Shown in pieces: positions 8,231 through 16,822 of a stretch of DNA of 29,419 nucleotides. The stretch covers positions 1 to 29,419 of the IMG/VR virus record IMGVR_UViG_3300049459_000153. One strand, 5' to 3'. The position numbers and the translations under genes were made by a program. The stretch comes from a virus. Within the stretch, counting starts at the first letter, position 1. Every line of letters starts with the position of its first letter. The notes under the pieces are model-generated. The model was not told where the DNA came from, did no database searches, and saw only the letters and a program-made list of their open reading frames with translations.

Positions 8231-8734
8231 ATGACTCTCATCATTGAGGATGGCACCGGCAAGCCTGACGCCGAAAGCTACGCATCCGCCGAAGACCTGG
8301 CCATGTACGCCGTGAAGTTTGGCGTGACCATTCCCGAGGAGGTGCCAGCACAGGAAGCGCTGCTGCGCCGGGCCGCGCTTGCAATGGATGGCATGACGTG
8401 GAAAGGGCGAAAGTCCAACAGCGAGCAGGCCCTGTCCTGGCCGCGCCGCAGCGTTGAGCTGGATTACGAGATCAAGCCCGACAACTACCTGCCGGCGCGA
8501 ATCCAGTACGGCCAAATGGCGCTGGCTGCCGAGATCCACACCGACGATATCGACCCGGTCGACCAACGCCAAGGCGCAGTAATCCGCGAGCGAGTCGAAG
8601 GCGCGGTCGATGTTGAATACGCCCCGATCAGCAACAAAAGCGGCAGGCTATTGCCGGCCGCGCCGGATCGTCCAAGCCGAACCCAGTTCGCCGATTACTT
8701 GGCCAAACGAGGCCTCTTTGCTGTAAGGGCCTGA
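8231..8734 (+). CDS. Head-tail connector, DnaT-like (DnaT_2) family
   Basis: The 167-residue protein begins MTLIIEDGTGKPDAESYASAEDL and has the segments EALLRRAALAMDGMTWKGRK and ALSWPRRSV, all typical of the phage family named putative DnaT-like ssDNA-binding protein. Despite the name, proteins of this type sit in the connector position and share the pattern of gp6-like adaptor proteins, which form a ring beneath the portal. The intergenic gap before it is 57 bases; it ends 2 bases before the next gene. The connector role is inferred from family and gene order. Confidence 0.8.
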   Translation: MTLIIEDGTGKPDAESYASAEDLAMYAVKFGVTIPEEVPAQEALLRRAALAMDGMTWKGRKSNSEQALSWPRRSVELDYEIKPDNYLPARIQYGQMALAAEIHTDDIDPVDQRQGAVIRERVEGAVDVEYAPISNKSGRLLPAAPDRPSRTQFADYLAKRGLFAVRA

Positions 8735-8736
8735 CA

Positions 8737-9108
8737 ATGAATGCGTTCTACGACCGCACGGCCGCTACCGCTCTGCGGTTGATTACGCAGTTCGGCCAGC
8801 CCGTAACCATCAGCAAGACCGAGCCTGGCGAGTATGACCCTGAGACCGGTGGCGATTCACCGGGCGCCACGATCGAGCAGACCGCCCAAGGCATCCTGCT
8901 CGACTTCACGGGTCAGGAGTTCCAGAACAACAGCCTCATCAAGCAGGGCGACAAGAAGCTCAAGATCGCCGCACAGGGGCTGGAATGGGTGCCGGATCTG
9001 CTGAACAAGGTGATCATTCAGGGACGCACCTGGTCAATTGTGCCGCCGCTGAAAGAGGTGAATCCCGCCGGGACGGCGATCCTTTATGAGCTGCAGGTGC
9101 GGTCATGA
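8737..9108 (+). CDS. Head-tail stopper-like protein
   Basis: A 123-residue protein between the connector and the HK97 gp10-like gene, where stopper proteins are encoded. It is beta-rich, with segments GQPVTISKTEPGEYDPETGG, LLDFTGQEFQN and RTWSIVPPLKEVNPAGTAILYELQV; the last is the characteristic end of phage head-closure proteins that plug the connector. The stop overlaps the next start by 4 bases (ATGA). The identification rests on pattern and order, since these proteins are poorly conserved in sequence. Confidence 0.75.
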   Translation: MNAFYDRTAATALRLITQFGQPVTISKTEPGEYDPETGGDSPGATIEQTAQGILLDFTGQEFQNNSLIKQGDKKLKIAAQGLEWVPDLLNKVIIQGRTWSIVPPLKEVNPAGTAILYELQVRS

Positions 9109-9758
9109 GCAAATACTCAGGCCTCAACGGCAGTTTCGCCGAGAACATCCGTCAGTTCGCCGAGCAGGCCCTGGCAGGACTGGACGCCACCTTCCGAGAA
9201 ATCGTGATCGAGATCGGCAGCAGCGTTATTCGGATGTCGCCGGTGGGCAATCCCGAGATTTGGGCCGCGAACGTGGCGCATCGCGCAACCAACACCCGCG
9301 CCGCCGACGACTACGATTTCAAGGTTGCCGTGCGCAACACCCTCATCAATCTCGACGAGAGCAATTTCACCAAAGCCGGCAAACTGAAGCGCGGCGTGAA
9401 GTATGCGAAGCCGCTGACAAAAACCGAGCGCGACCAAAACTTCAACGTGAATGGACTGGTTGCCGGCAAGGATTACGTCGGTGGCCGGTTCCGCGGTAAC
9501 TGGCAATTTTCTATAGGGGCACCGGCAGAAGGCGAACTTGATCAGGTCGATCCGGCCGGCGGCGTCACGCTGGCGAAGCTTAGGCTTCAGGTCGAGCAAC
9601 TGACTATTGGGCAAACGGCGTACATCGTGAACAACCTGCCATATGCGGTGCCACTCGAGTACGGCCATTCCAAGCAGGCACCGGGCGGCATGGTGCGCAT
9701 CACGCTCGCGCGGTTCCAGCAGATCGTCGACGAAGCCATCAGGAACAACCAGGTATGA
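9105..9758 (+). CDS. Tail completion / minor tail protein, HK97 gp10-like
   Basis: A 217-residue protein. The start resembles gp10-type tail-completion proteins (an N-terminal helix SFAENIRQFAEQALAGLDATFREIVIEIGSSVI followed by SPVGNPEIW), and the C-terminus has the conserved NNLPYAVPLEYGHSKQAPGGMVRITL segment of that group. These proteins join the completed tail to the head. It overlaps both neighbours by 4 bases, which implies tightly coupled translation with the stopper and tail terminator. Confidence 0.82.
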   Translation: MSKYSGLNGSFAENIRQFAEQALAGLDATFREIVIEIGSSVIRMSPVGNPEIWAANVAHRATNTRAADDYDFKVAVRNTLINLDESNFTKAGKLKRGVKYAKPLTKTERDQNFNVNGLVAGKDYVGGRFRGNWQFSIGAPAEGELDQVDPAGGVTLAKLRLQVEQLTIGQTAYIVNNLPYAVPLEYGHSKQAPGGMVRITLARFQQIVDEAIRNNQV

Positions 9759-10171
9759 GCCACAACATCATCGCTTCGATCTACGAGGCAAGACTGATTG
9801 CCTGGGTGAAAGCGCTGCCGGTGCCCATCAAGGTTGTCGTCGAGAACGAGACCTATGAGCCCGGAACTGGCGTCACCTACCTTCGAGCTTTCACTCTGCC
9901 GGGCGACACCGCAAGCGGCACGCTCGGCGGTGATCACAAGCTGTTCACCGGTGTGTTTCAAGTCAGCATCGTGACGCCGGCGGGCAAGTATCGCGGCGCG
10001 GCCGGCGCGCTGGCTGACCAGATCGCCGCGCTGTTTCCGCTGTACGAGCGAATCACGAAGAATGCACTGACCGTGGTGACCATGACGCCAGTCGATCAAG
10101 GGCCAGGTATCCCAGACGACACGACCTACACCGTTCCGGTTTCGTTCGCGTACCGCGCCGACACCAACTAA
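9755..10171 (+). CDS. Tail terminator protein (DUF4128-like)
   Basis: A 138-residue protein that begins SHNIIASIYEARLIAWVKAL and ends with the beta strand TYTVPVSFAYRAD. Size, position just before the tail tube gene and the pattern GDHKLFTGVFQVSIVTPAGKYRGAA match the lambda gpU-like terminators annotated as DUF4128. The protein caps the growing tail tube when the tape measure length is reached and docks it to the head. The start overlaps the upstream stop (ATGA). Confidence 0.8.
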   Translation: MSHNIIASIYEARLIAWVKALPVPIKVVVENETYEPGTGVTYLRAFTLPGDTASGTLGGDHKLFTGVFQVSIVTPAGKYRGAAGALADQIAALFPLYERITKNALTVVTMTPVDQGPGIPDDTTYTVPVSFAYRADTN

Positions 10172-10193
10172 TCCGCCCATTGGGCAAACCCAG

Positions 10194-10215
10194 AACCCGC
10201 CATTGAGCGGGTTTT
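10194..10215 (+). terminator. Terminator-like hairpin before the tail tube gene
   Basis: AACCCGC (10194-10200) pairs with GCGGGTT (10207-10213) across a 6-base loop, followed by TT. The T run is short and interrupted (GTTTTGTC), so termination would be weak. It may limit expression of the tail tube relative to upstream genes, or stabilise mRNA ends. Confidence 0.55.
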
Positions 10216-10241
10216 GTCATTTCTGAAGAGAGGAAAACCCC

Positions 10242-10898
10242 ATGGCCGGCATTCAAATGCCCAACGGCGCGACGTTCGAAATTGCTTCCGCCTATGGCGC
10301 TGCAATCCCATTCACCGCCCTGACCAATGCCAATCCGGCAGTGGCGACCGCTGCAGCGCACGGACTGGCCGAGGGCGACATCATCGCCGTCAGCTCTGGC
10401 TGGACCCGTCTGGACGGCCGCGCCGTGCAAGTCGGCGAGATTGCCAGCGGCACCTTTGCGCTCGATGGCGTGAACACCACGAACATTCAGCAGCATCCGG
10501 CCGGCTCGGGCGTCGGTGCCGCCCGCGAGGTGACGACCTTCACCGAGATCTCGAAAATCACCGAACTCGGGTCGAGCGGCGGCGACCAGCAGTTTCTGAC
10601 GTTCGGCTTCCTGGCTGACGATGACGACCGCCAGATGCCGACCACCAAGAATCCGATCACGCTGACCATCACGGTCGCCGACGATCCGTCGCAGCCCTAT
10701 GTCGATGTCTGCGAGGCCGCGGACGACGACAAGCAGGCCCGCGTTCTACGCCTGAACCTGCCAGGCGGCAGCCGCATCATCTACAACGGCTACGTCTCGA
10801 TCACTTCGACCCCGACCATGTCGCGCAACAATCTGATGACCCGCGTGATCAGCATCGCGCTAACCGGTCGCCCAACTCGTTACAGCGCCTCGGCGTAA
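10242..10898 (+). CDS. Major tail tube protein (lambda gpV-like)
   Basis: A 218-residue protein with its own strong ribosome-binding site (AGAGAGGAAAA). It has an N-terminal MAGIQMPNGATFEIASAYG and a beta-rich core with SKITELGSSGGDQQFLTFGFLADDDDRQMPTT and RIIYNGYVSITSTPTMSRNNLMTRVISIALTG, a typical tail-tube end. Many copies polymerise as hexameric rings around the tape measure. A Gly/Ala-rich insertion near residues 30-90 could be an outer domain, as in lambda gpV where the C-terminal Ig-like domain decorates the tube. It is followed by the chaperone genes in the standard order. Confidence 0.88.
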   Translation: MAGIQMPNGATFEIASAYGAAIPFTALTNANPAVATAAAHGLAEGDIIAVSSGWTRLDGRAVQVGEIASGTFALDGVNTTNIQQHPAGSGVGAAREVTTFTEISKITELGSSGGDQQFLTFGFLADDDDRQMPTTKNPITLTITVADDPSQPYVDVCEAADDDKQARVLRLNLPGGSRIIYNGYVSITSTPTMSRNNLMTRVISIALTGRPTRYSASA

Positions 10899-10907
10899 GG
10901 AAGGCAC

Positions 10908-11288
10908 ATGGCAAAGTTCACACTCGCCCGGAATCCAACCTTCAAGCACATTGTCATGCTACCAACGGTGGGTGGTGATCCGGTCAGCGTTGAGTTCGAA
11001 TTCAAATATCGCGATCGCACCGAACTGGCTGGCCTCTACGCGGAGTGGGGCGAGCGTCATAAGGCCCTCAAAGAACAAGCGGAAGAGGCCGGCATTGAGC
11101 AGTTCACGGCTTTGCTGATTGATCTGCAGGTCGAGCAGTTGAAAGCGATTGTCGCCGGCTGGGATATCGCTGAAGAGTTCACCGACGAAAACCTGCGCAT
11201 CCTGGTCAGTTCCATTGCCGCCACGCCGAGTGCAGTGCTGGCCGCTTACTCCGATGCTTTCAGCAAGGCCCGGTTGGGAAACTCCTAA
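10908..11288 (+). CDS. Tail assembly chaperone, G-type (upstream product)
   Basis: A 126-residue helical protein starting MAKFTLARNPTFKHIVMLPTVGG and containing EFEFKYRDRTELAGLYAEW, the usual start of the G/TAC chaperones that coat the tape measure before tube polymerisation. The C-terminus reads ...DAFSKARLGNS and stops at 11286-11288. The final codons cover a perfect slippery heptamer, so a fraction of ribosomes should continue in the -1 frame. The gene lies between the tail tube and tape measure genes, exactly where lambda has G and T. Confidence 0.86.
   Translation: MAKFTLARNPTFKHIVMLPTVGGDPVSVEFEFKYRDRTELAGLYAEWGERHKALKEQAEEAGIEQFTALLIDLQVEQLKAIVAGWDIAEEFTDENLRILVSSIAATPSAVLAAYSDAFSKARLGNS
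11276..11282 (+). promoter_or_regulatory. Programmed -1 ribosomal frameshift site GGGAAAC
   Basis: In the chaperone frame the codons are TTG GGA AAC, so the preceding G plus GGA AAC forms G-GGA-AAC, the canonical X-XXY-YYZ heptamer. Lambda G/T uses GGGAAAG. The -1 frame is open on both sides of the site, with no stop until 11603. A 9-bp stem (11317-11325 with 11332-11340, one U-G pair) lies 34 bases further on, which is farther than the usual spacing for a stimulatory structure. Confidence 0.87.
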
Positions 11289-11605
11289 GCGTCTCCCGCA
11301 AGCTGTACGAGCCGGGGCCGTCAGCCGAGTCGCTGGCGGCCTTCGGCCTTTCTCTTCGTGACATACCCGATGAGATCTGTGAGGTCTTGCCTGATGTCTG
11401 GCAAGCCTTCAAGGTCTTCGAGGCCATGGGCACTCAGTGGCGTACAGGCGCGTGCGGCGCTACCGGACTCGATTACACGTCAATTCGCCACGTCGCCGGC
11501 TTTCTCGGCCTTACCCGCTCGGAGGTCACCGACGTCTTTCCAGATATCCGCGTCATGGAAGCCGAAGCCCTGCGGGTGATGGCGGAACAGAGGGACAGTA
11601 AATGA
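11282..11605 (+). CDS. T-type chaperone extension (DUF1799) made by -1 frameshifting
   Basis: This is the downstream part of a G-T fusion. After slippage at 11276-11282 the reading frame continues LLSVSRKLYEPGPSAESL, then DIPDEICEVLPDVWQAFKVFEAMGTQWRTG to a TGA at 11603-11605. This adds 107 residues to 125 from G, giving about 232 in total. The DVWQAFKVFEAMGTQW segment is the DUF1799 signature. There is no ATG or ribosome-binding site for the frame; the only nearby start is a TTG at 11387 that would truncate the conserved part. The stop overlaps the tape measure start by 4 bases. The fusion is the form that bridges tape measure and tube protein in lambda. Confidence 0.82.
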   Translation, partial: LLSVSRKLYEPGPSAESLAAFGLSLRDIPDEICEVLPDVWQAFKVFEAMGTQWRTGACGATGLDYTSIRHVAGFLGLTRSEVTDVFPDIRVMEAEALRVMAEQRDSK

Positions 11606-14600
11606 GCACCACCTTCGCGTCCCTCGGCATCGAGGTGAACTCCTCGTCGGCATCCAAGGCGGCTGACGATCTCGACAAGCTGGTCGATTCGGCGGTCGAT
11701 GCTGAAAAAGCCATTGATGATCTCGGCAAGTCGGGTGAAGGCTTGGCTAGCACTGGCAAGAAGATCAGCCAGGCCGAGAATGAGGCTGCTCAGGGCATCG
11801 ACAAGGCCACGGGCGCCAAAGAGCGCCAGGTCGATGCCAGCCGCAAGGCAGGTGCCAGCGCTGCCAGTGAAATCGCAATCATCAGCCAGCTCGACAAGGC
11901 GATGTCCGGCAACATCGGCAGCATGGAGCAACTGATCCAGGCTGAAGGCTTGCTGGAGCGCGCTCGCAAGGGCGGTCTCGTCACCATCGAGCAGCAGGAG
12001 TCCTATCAGGATCGGCTTGGCAAGGCGTATGAGCGGATCGAGAAAGCCGAAGCCAAGGAGATGGCGCAGAAGCAGCGGCTGATCGACGCTGAAAACCGTC
12101 AGATCGAAGCGTTGAAGCGCACGGTCAACGGCATCGACCCGGTCACTGCGAAGTTGGCAAAGCTGGAGGCGCAGGAGAAAGCGCTCAACGATCTGTACAA
12201 GGCCGGACAGGTCGACGCGACTCGTTACGGTGAGGCGCTGGCGAAGATCGGCAAAGACCGTGACGGCCTGACCGCGACAGAAACTGCATTCGACAAGCTG
12301 AAGCTCGGCACCCGCCAGGCGCAAGAAAACGTGATGCAGCTGACCAATGCCCTGCAGTCTGGGGATTGGGGGAGTGGTGCGCGGGCTGTCGCTCAGTTGG
12401 GCGCTGGTGCGGGCGAGTCTGCCAAGAGCCTGGCCGCAGCACTGATTCCCGCCGGCTTGCTGGCCGCTGTCCTCGGCGCGCTGGGTTATGCCTACTTCGA
12501 CGCACAGAAGCAGGCCCGCGAGTTCAACGTCGCCATCAACGGCGGATCGAACGATGCCGGTCAGAGCATTGCCAGCCTCAAGGTGATGGCCGATACCGCC
12601 GGGGCGATCACTGAGAACTTTGCAGGCGCTCGCGAGGCGGTGATTGCACTGGCTTCCGGTGCCGCTACCAGCGGCGTCCAAATGCAGAACCTGGCTCAGG
12701 CCGCGGCAGCAATTGGTGAGGTGACAGGCAAGGGCGCTGGAGACATCGCCAAGTCGCTCGCGAATGCCGGAGACACCGCCACAGAAGCCGCGCAGAAGAT
12801 CAGCGACCAGTATGGGCTGCTCACCTACGAGCAGTACCAGACGATCAAGGCGATTGATGATCAGGGAGACCATCAGCGAGCGCTGGACACCCTGAGTGAA
12901 GATCTCAATCAGTCGGCCCAGGAGCGCTTGAAGCATTACCGGGAATCCCTGTCCGATATCGAACGCGATTGGGATCGGGTGAAGGTGGCCATCAAGGGCG
13001 CTTACGCCGAAGTCCGATCAGAGATTTTCCCTGATCTGGCAAAGCAGATCGAGATCACCCAGCGCGTACTGGAAACCCGGAAGGGGGGCGGTGTCACAGG
13101 TGCGATATCAAACGGGCTGAGCTCGCTCAATTCTTTTCTGGGGTTGAACGACGGTGAGAACGACGACTCGACGCCTGCGCTGGAGGCCAAGCTTGCAGGA
13201 CTGAAGGCACGCTTATCAGCGAGCGAAAGCAACACTGCCGCGACTGGCGAAGCGACTCGGGCGAACAAGGAATTGATCGCTGTCCAGAAGGAACTGGACA
13301 AGCAGATGGACAACCTGAACCCACTCGCAAAGCGTCAAGACGCCTACAAGAAGCTCAACGATCAGTTCACGACGCTTTATCAAGACGCCGAAAAGACCGG
13401 TCAGAAATCCCCATTGCTCGACGGTGTGTTCTTCGACGGCCAAAAGTTCTCTGGTGGCGCCTACGACAAACTGCGTAAGGCAATCGACGAGCAGAAAAAG
13501 GACCCCAAAGCTGCTGCGGGTAGCGTCGATCTATCCGGGTTCAATGACTCGAAAAACGCGCTCAATACCGTGCTCGCCGAGTACAAAAATGCTCAAAAGG
13601 ATTTGGAGGCTTCGCAAAAGGCTGGGCTGATCTCGCAGGCTGATTATCTGCAAGCGCGTGAAGCCATGATCGGCAACGAGCGCGACGAGGTCACTGCAGC
13701 TTATGAGGCTGAGATCACCGCACTGGAAGCGGCGAAGAGCAAAGCCGGCACATCGGCCACACAGCGCATCCAGCTTGACCAGAAAATCGCCGACGCCCGG
13801 GCTGCCATGGTCAAGGTGCAGCAGGATGCTGACACCGAATTGAGCGTGCTGGCGAAGAACGAAGAAGGCCGGCTGAAGAAGCAGACCGAGGCCGTCAACA
13901 CCTATAGCAGCGCGCTGCAGCAACAAGTCAAAACTTTGCGTGAGCAGGGCCAGCGTGCGGCGGCGGGCGTCGGCCTGGGAGATCGTCAGCGCGATCTGAT
14001 GAGCCAGCAGAACGGCATCGACGATCGCTTCAATCAGCAGAAGCTGGATCTGGCGAACCAGTACGGCGATGGCTCGCGCGGCATGAGCCTTGACGAGTAC
14101 ACACAGAAGCTGGCGGCATTGAAGGCAACCCAACAGGACCTGCACGACACCGTTCAAGCCAACTACGACGAGATGACGGCAGCCCAGGGCGACTGGAGTG
14201 CTGGAGCTTCGTCGGCGTGGCAGAACTATCTGGAGTCCGCACAGAATGCGGCGGGGCAGACGAAAAGCCTGCTCACTAATGCGTTCAGCTCGGCAGAGGA
14301 CGCTGTAGCCAGTTTCGCCATCAATGGCAAATTCTCGTTTTCTAACTTCACCAAATCGGTGTTGGCGGATATGGCGAAGATCGCCGCTCGACAGGCTACG
14401 TCTCAAGGGCTCAGCGCTCTATTCGGCGTTGCTGCATCTGCGGCGGGTTCGTACTTCGGTGGTGGCGGTGGCAATGGATTGGCCGCTGGATCTGCCGGCG
14501 CTGTGTCTTCAGATCTCGGAGCATCGCAGGCCGGTTACACGGGGTTTGATCTTTCCGGATATCGGGCTGCTGGCGGGCCTGTTGCGCCGAACTCTCTGTA

Positions 14601-14925
14601 CGAAGTCAACGAACTGGGGCCGGAGCTCTACAACGAGGGCGGGCGGTCATTCCTGATGACCGGTGCCAACGGCGGTAGCGTCACGCCGCTGACCACCGGC
14701 GGCGGGCCTGCACTGGCTGCAATGTCTGGCGCTAGTGGAGGCCCGACGCAGATTAATGTGCAAGTTTCGGTAGCCAGCAACGGTTCGACCAGTTCTGCCA
14801 CGGACGATCCTGCGTACGAACAGTTCGGCAAAGATCTCGCCGACTTTGTCGATCAGCGCTATCAAAAGTTGGTGAGCGTCGACCTTCGGCAGGGCGGCAA
14901 GATCAACCGGGCGATCAAGGGGTAA
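11602..14925 (+). CDS. Tape measure protein (lambda gpH-like)
   Basis: A 1107-residue, mainly helical protein whose length sets tail length; at the commonly used ~1.5 Å per residue this suggests a tail of about 165 nm (estimate). The N-terminal 270 residues are coiled coil (ASKAADDLDKLVDSAVD and on). A hydrophobic segment SLAAALIPAGLLAAVLGALGYAYF lies near residues 278-301. A long Ala/Glu/Lys helical region follows, and the C-terminal part near residues 866-945 (WSAGASSAWQNYLES ... FSFSNFTKSVLADMAKIAARQA) matches the lambda tape-measure C-terminal domain. A Gly/Ser-rich tail follows. The protein is probably cleaved and later injected with DNA. Confidence 0.95.
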   Translation: MSTTFASLGIEVNSSSASKAADDLDKLVDSAVDAEKAIDDLGKSGEGLASTGKKISQAENEAAQGIDKATGAKERQVDASRKAGASAASEIAIISQLDKAMSGNIGSMEQLIQAEGLLERARKGGLVTIEQQESYQDRLGKAYERIEKAEAKEMAQKQRLIDAENRQIEALKRTVNGIDPVTAKLAKLEAQEKALNDLYKAGQVDATRYGEALAKIGKDRDGLTATETAFDKLKLGTRQAQENVMQLTNALQSGDWGSGARAVAQLGAGAGESAKSLAAALIPAGLLAAVLGALGYAYFDAQKQAREFNVAINGGSNDAGQSIASLKVMADTAGAITENFAGAREAVIALASGAATSGVQMQNLAQAAAAIGEVTGKGAGDIAKSLANAGDTATEAAQKISDQYGLLTYEQYQTIKAIDDQGDHQRALDTLSEDLNQSAQERLKHYRESLSDIERDWDRVKVAIKGAYAEVRSEIFPDLAKQIEITQRVLETRKGGGVTGAISNGLSSLNSFLGLNDGENDDSTPALEAKLAGLKARLSASESNTAATGEATRANKELIAVQKELDKQMDNLNPLAKRQDAYKKLNDQFTTLYQDAEKTGQKSPLLDGVFFDGQKFSGGAYDKLRKAIDEQKKDPKAAAGSVDLSGFNDSKNALNTVLAEYKNAQKDLEASQKAGLISQADYLQAREAMIGNERDEVTAAYEAEITALEAAKSKAGTSATQRIQLDQKIADARAAMVKVQQDADTELSVLAKNEEGRLKKQTEAVNTYSSALQQQVKTLREQGQRAAAGVGLGDRQRDLMSQQNGIDDRFNQQKLDLANQYGDGSRGMSLDEYTQKLAALKATQQDLHDTVQANYDEMTAAQGDWSAGASSAWQNYLESAQNAAGQTKSLLTNAFSSAEDAVASFAINGKFSFSNFTKSVLADMAKIAARQATSQGLSALFGVAASAAGSYFGGGGGNGLAAGSAGAVSSDLGASQAGYTGFDLSGYRAAGGPVAPNSLYEVNELGPELYNEGGRSFLMTGANGGSVTPLTTGGGPALAAMSGASGGPTQINVQVSVASNGSTSSATDDPAYEQFGKDLADFVDQRYQKLVSVDLRQGGKINRAIKG

Positions 14926-14928
14926 TTC

Positions 14929-15267
14929 ATGGCAATTGAGCGCTTCACCTGGCAGACGGAGAAGGGTGCGACTGGCGATATCAAGCAGCGCACCCGAACC
15001 AAGCAGTTCGGTGATGGTTACGGCCAAACTGTCTCTGACGGCATCAACAACGAACAGCAGTCATGGCCTGTCAGCTATACCGGGAGTTCGGCAAAAATCA
15101 AAAACATCATTGCCTTCCTCCGTCGCCACAAGGGCGCGAAAGCGTTCCTGTGGACGCCGCCGCTGGGCGAACTCGGTCTCTACAAATGCGCGGGCTTTCA
15201 GCCATCCCACAAAGGCGGATCGGTTTACACGCTGACAGCCACATTCGAACAAACCTTTCATCCTTGA
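14929..15267 (+). CDS. Minor tail protein M (tail tip)
   Basis: A 112-residue protein that begins MAIERFTWQTEKG and has KQFGDGYGQTVSDGINN, then LWTPPLGELGLYKC and a C-terminal YTLTATFEQTFHP. These are the hallmarks of the lambda gpM-type minor tail family (phage_min_tail). It joins the tail tip between tape measure and gpL. It lies 3 bases after the tape measure gene and 11 bases before the L gene. Confidence 0.93.
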   Translation: MAIERFTWQTEKGATGDIKQRTRTKQFGDGYGQTVSDGINNEQQSWPVSYTGSSAKIKNIIAFLRRHKGAKAFLWTPPLGELGLYKCAGFQPSHKGGSVYTLTATFEQTFHP

Positions 15268-15278
15268 GGTAACGCCGT

Positions 15279-16031
15279 ATGGCACTGATCACGGACATCC
15301 AGAAACTGGAGCCCGGAGGCGAGATTCGCCTGTTCGAAATTGACGGCACTGAATATGGTGCGGATTTTCTGCGTTTCCATGCACACGCAATTCCGCATAC
15401 ACCGGAGGAATTGCTCGCTTACGAAGGCTCGATTGATGACCTGCCTGCGAAGTCGATCTTCTGGCAAGGCAATGAGTACGCGGCGTGGCCAGTTCAGATC
15501 GAGGGCATTGGTGCGGACAGTAATGGTAGCGCCACCAGGCCGACTTTCATGGCGGGTAACGTCAATGGGCGAATCACCGCGCTGTGCCTGGCCTTCGATG
15601 ATCTGCTGAAGTTTCAACTGACAGTGCGGGAGACGCTGGCCCAGTATCTGGATGCTGCGAACTTTCCGGACGGAAATCCGACAGCAGACCCGACGCAAGA
15701 GGCGCTGGAAATCTGGTTCATCGACCAGAAAACAGGCGAAGACGGTGAGGTTGTCCAGTGGGAGCTTTCGTCCCCGGGTGAGATCGACAACCACGGGTTG
15801 CCCGGGCGGCAGATGACGACCTTCTGCCACTGGGCCATGACCGGCGGCTATCGCGGACCTAACTGCAACTACACCGGTGGGGCGATGTTTGATCACGATG
15901 ACAATCTCGTCGACGACCCCAGCAAGGACGAGTGCAAGGGTGGATTAAAGTCCTGCAAGTTGCGCTTCGGCGAAAACAACCAGCTTCCACACGGTGGCTT
16001 TCCAGCCGTTTCTCTTATTGCACGGAGCTGA
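15279..16031 (+). CDS. Minor tail protein L with Fe-S cysteine set
   Basis: A 250-residue lambda gpL-like protein of the distal tail. It starts ALITDIQKLEPGGEIRLFEIDGT. Four cysteines are arranged as in lambda L: C183 (TTFCHW), C196 (GPNCNY), C219 (DECKGG) and C226 (LKSCKL). In lambda L the equivalent cysteines bind a [4Fe-4S] cluster; the same is inferred here. The ribosome-binding region is TTGAGGTAACGCC. The end of the protein is followed after 2 bases by the K gene. Confidence 0.92.
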   Translation: MALITDIQKLEPGGEIRLFEIDGTEYGADFLRFHAHAIPHTPEELLAYEGSIDDLPAKSIFWQGNEYAAWPVQIEGIGADSNGSATRPTFMAGNVNGRITALCLAFDDLLKFQLTVRETLAQYLDAANFPDGNPTADPTQEALEIWFIDQKTGEDGEVVQWELSSPGEIDNHGLPGRQMTTFCHWAMTGGYRGPNCNYTGGAMFDHDDNLVDDPSKDECKGGLKSCKLRFGENNQLPHGGFPAVSLIARS

Positions 16032-16033
16032 CC

Positions 16034-16798
16034 ATGCGCAAGCACATCTTGAGCGCGATCCAGGCGCACGCGGCGGCCGAGTACCCAAAAGAGTGCTGCG
16101 GCCTGCTGCTGGCCATTGGGCGCAAGCAACAATACTTTCCCTGCATTAATGTCTCGACCGAGCCGAACGAAGAGTTTCGAATCGACCCCGAGCAGTACGC
16201 GGCGGCGGAGGACGTCGGCGAGGTGATCGGCGTGGTGCATTCGCATCCGGACGCGACCAGCAGGCCGTCACCACGCGACCTGGCCATGTGCGAGGCCACC
16301 GCGCTACCCTGGCACATCCTGAGCTGGCCCGAAGGCGATCTTCGAACGGTCACACCGTCCGGCGAGGTACCGCTACTGAAGCGTCCTTTCGTGCACGGCG
16401 CGTGGGACTGCTGGCAGGTCTGCGCCGATTGGTACAAACGCGATTGGGGGCTGGAGTTCGAAGCCTTCAAACGCGCCGATGGCTGGTGGGAAAGCAAGGA
16501 CAACACCAGCCTATACGAGGCGAACTACGAGGCCGCCGGCTTCTACCGCGTCGACCAGCCGCAGCGCGGCGACATGATCGTGATGGAAGTGGGGCGCACG
16601 GTTTTCCCGAACCACGCCGGGATTTTCCTCGGCACTGACCCAGCGCTGCCAGGTGAGGATGCGGCGACGTTCGGCCCTGGGCCGTTCCTTCTGCATCACC
16701 TGTACGGAAGGCCATCGGAAATCATCATCTACGGTGGACCTTGGCATGAGCGAACACGCCTAATCCTCAGGCACAAAGATGCACGACCAACCAAATGA
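16034..16798 (+). CDS. Tail assembly protein K: JAMM protease plus NlpC/P60 domains
   Basis: A 254-residue protein with two fused hydrolase domains as in lambda gpK. The N-terminal JAMM/Mov34 domain has E20 and the zinc motif H69-S-H71-P with S79 and D82 (VVHSHPDATSRPSPRD). The C-terminal NlpC/P60 domain has the catalytic C126 in the DCWQ context and H194 in NHAGIFLG. Such proteins assemble and may process the tail tip and can cleave peptidoglycan during entry. The ATG at 16034 is chosen because it follows the L stop by 2 bases; the longer frame from 15932 overlaps L heavily and lacks a good start. The gene that should follow directly, I, is displaced by 1.8 kb. Confidence 0.92.
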   Translation: MRKHILSAIQAHAAAEYPKECCGLLLAIGRKQQYFPCINVSTEPNEEFRIDPEQYAAAEDVGEVIGVVHSHPDATSRPSPRDLAMCEATALPWHILSWPEGDLRTVTPSGEVPLLKRPFVHGAWDCWQVCADWYKRDWGLEFEAFKRADGWWESKDNTSLYEANYEAAGFYRVDQPQRGDMIVMEVGRTVFPNHAGIFLGTDPALPGEDAATFGPGPFLLHHLYGRPSEIIIYGGPWHERTRLILRHKDARPTK

Positions 16799-16822
16799 TG
16801 CTGCAGGAAGGGAGATCGAGCT

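Noticed and set aside
11387-11605. Separate gene starting with TTG for the DUF1799 protein
   Set aside because: No ribosome-binding site, and the frame is open upstream to an in-phase slippery heptamer, so frameshifting explains it better.
11473-12936. Reverse-strand open frame of 487 residues opposite the tape measure gene
   Set aside because: The forward frame is a clear tape measure protein; the reverse frame is Leu/Arg/Gly-rich with no domain, typical of antisense shadow.
13531-14406. Reverse-strand open frame of 291 residues opposite the tape measure gene
   Set aside because: Same reasoning as above; the forward codon usage explains it.
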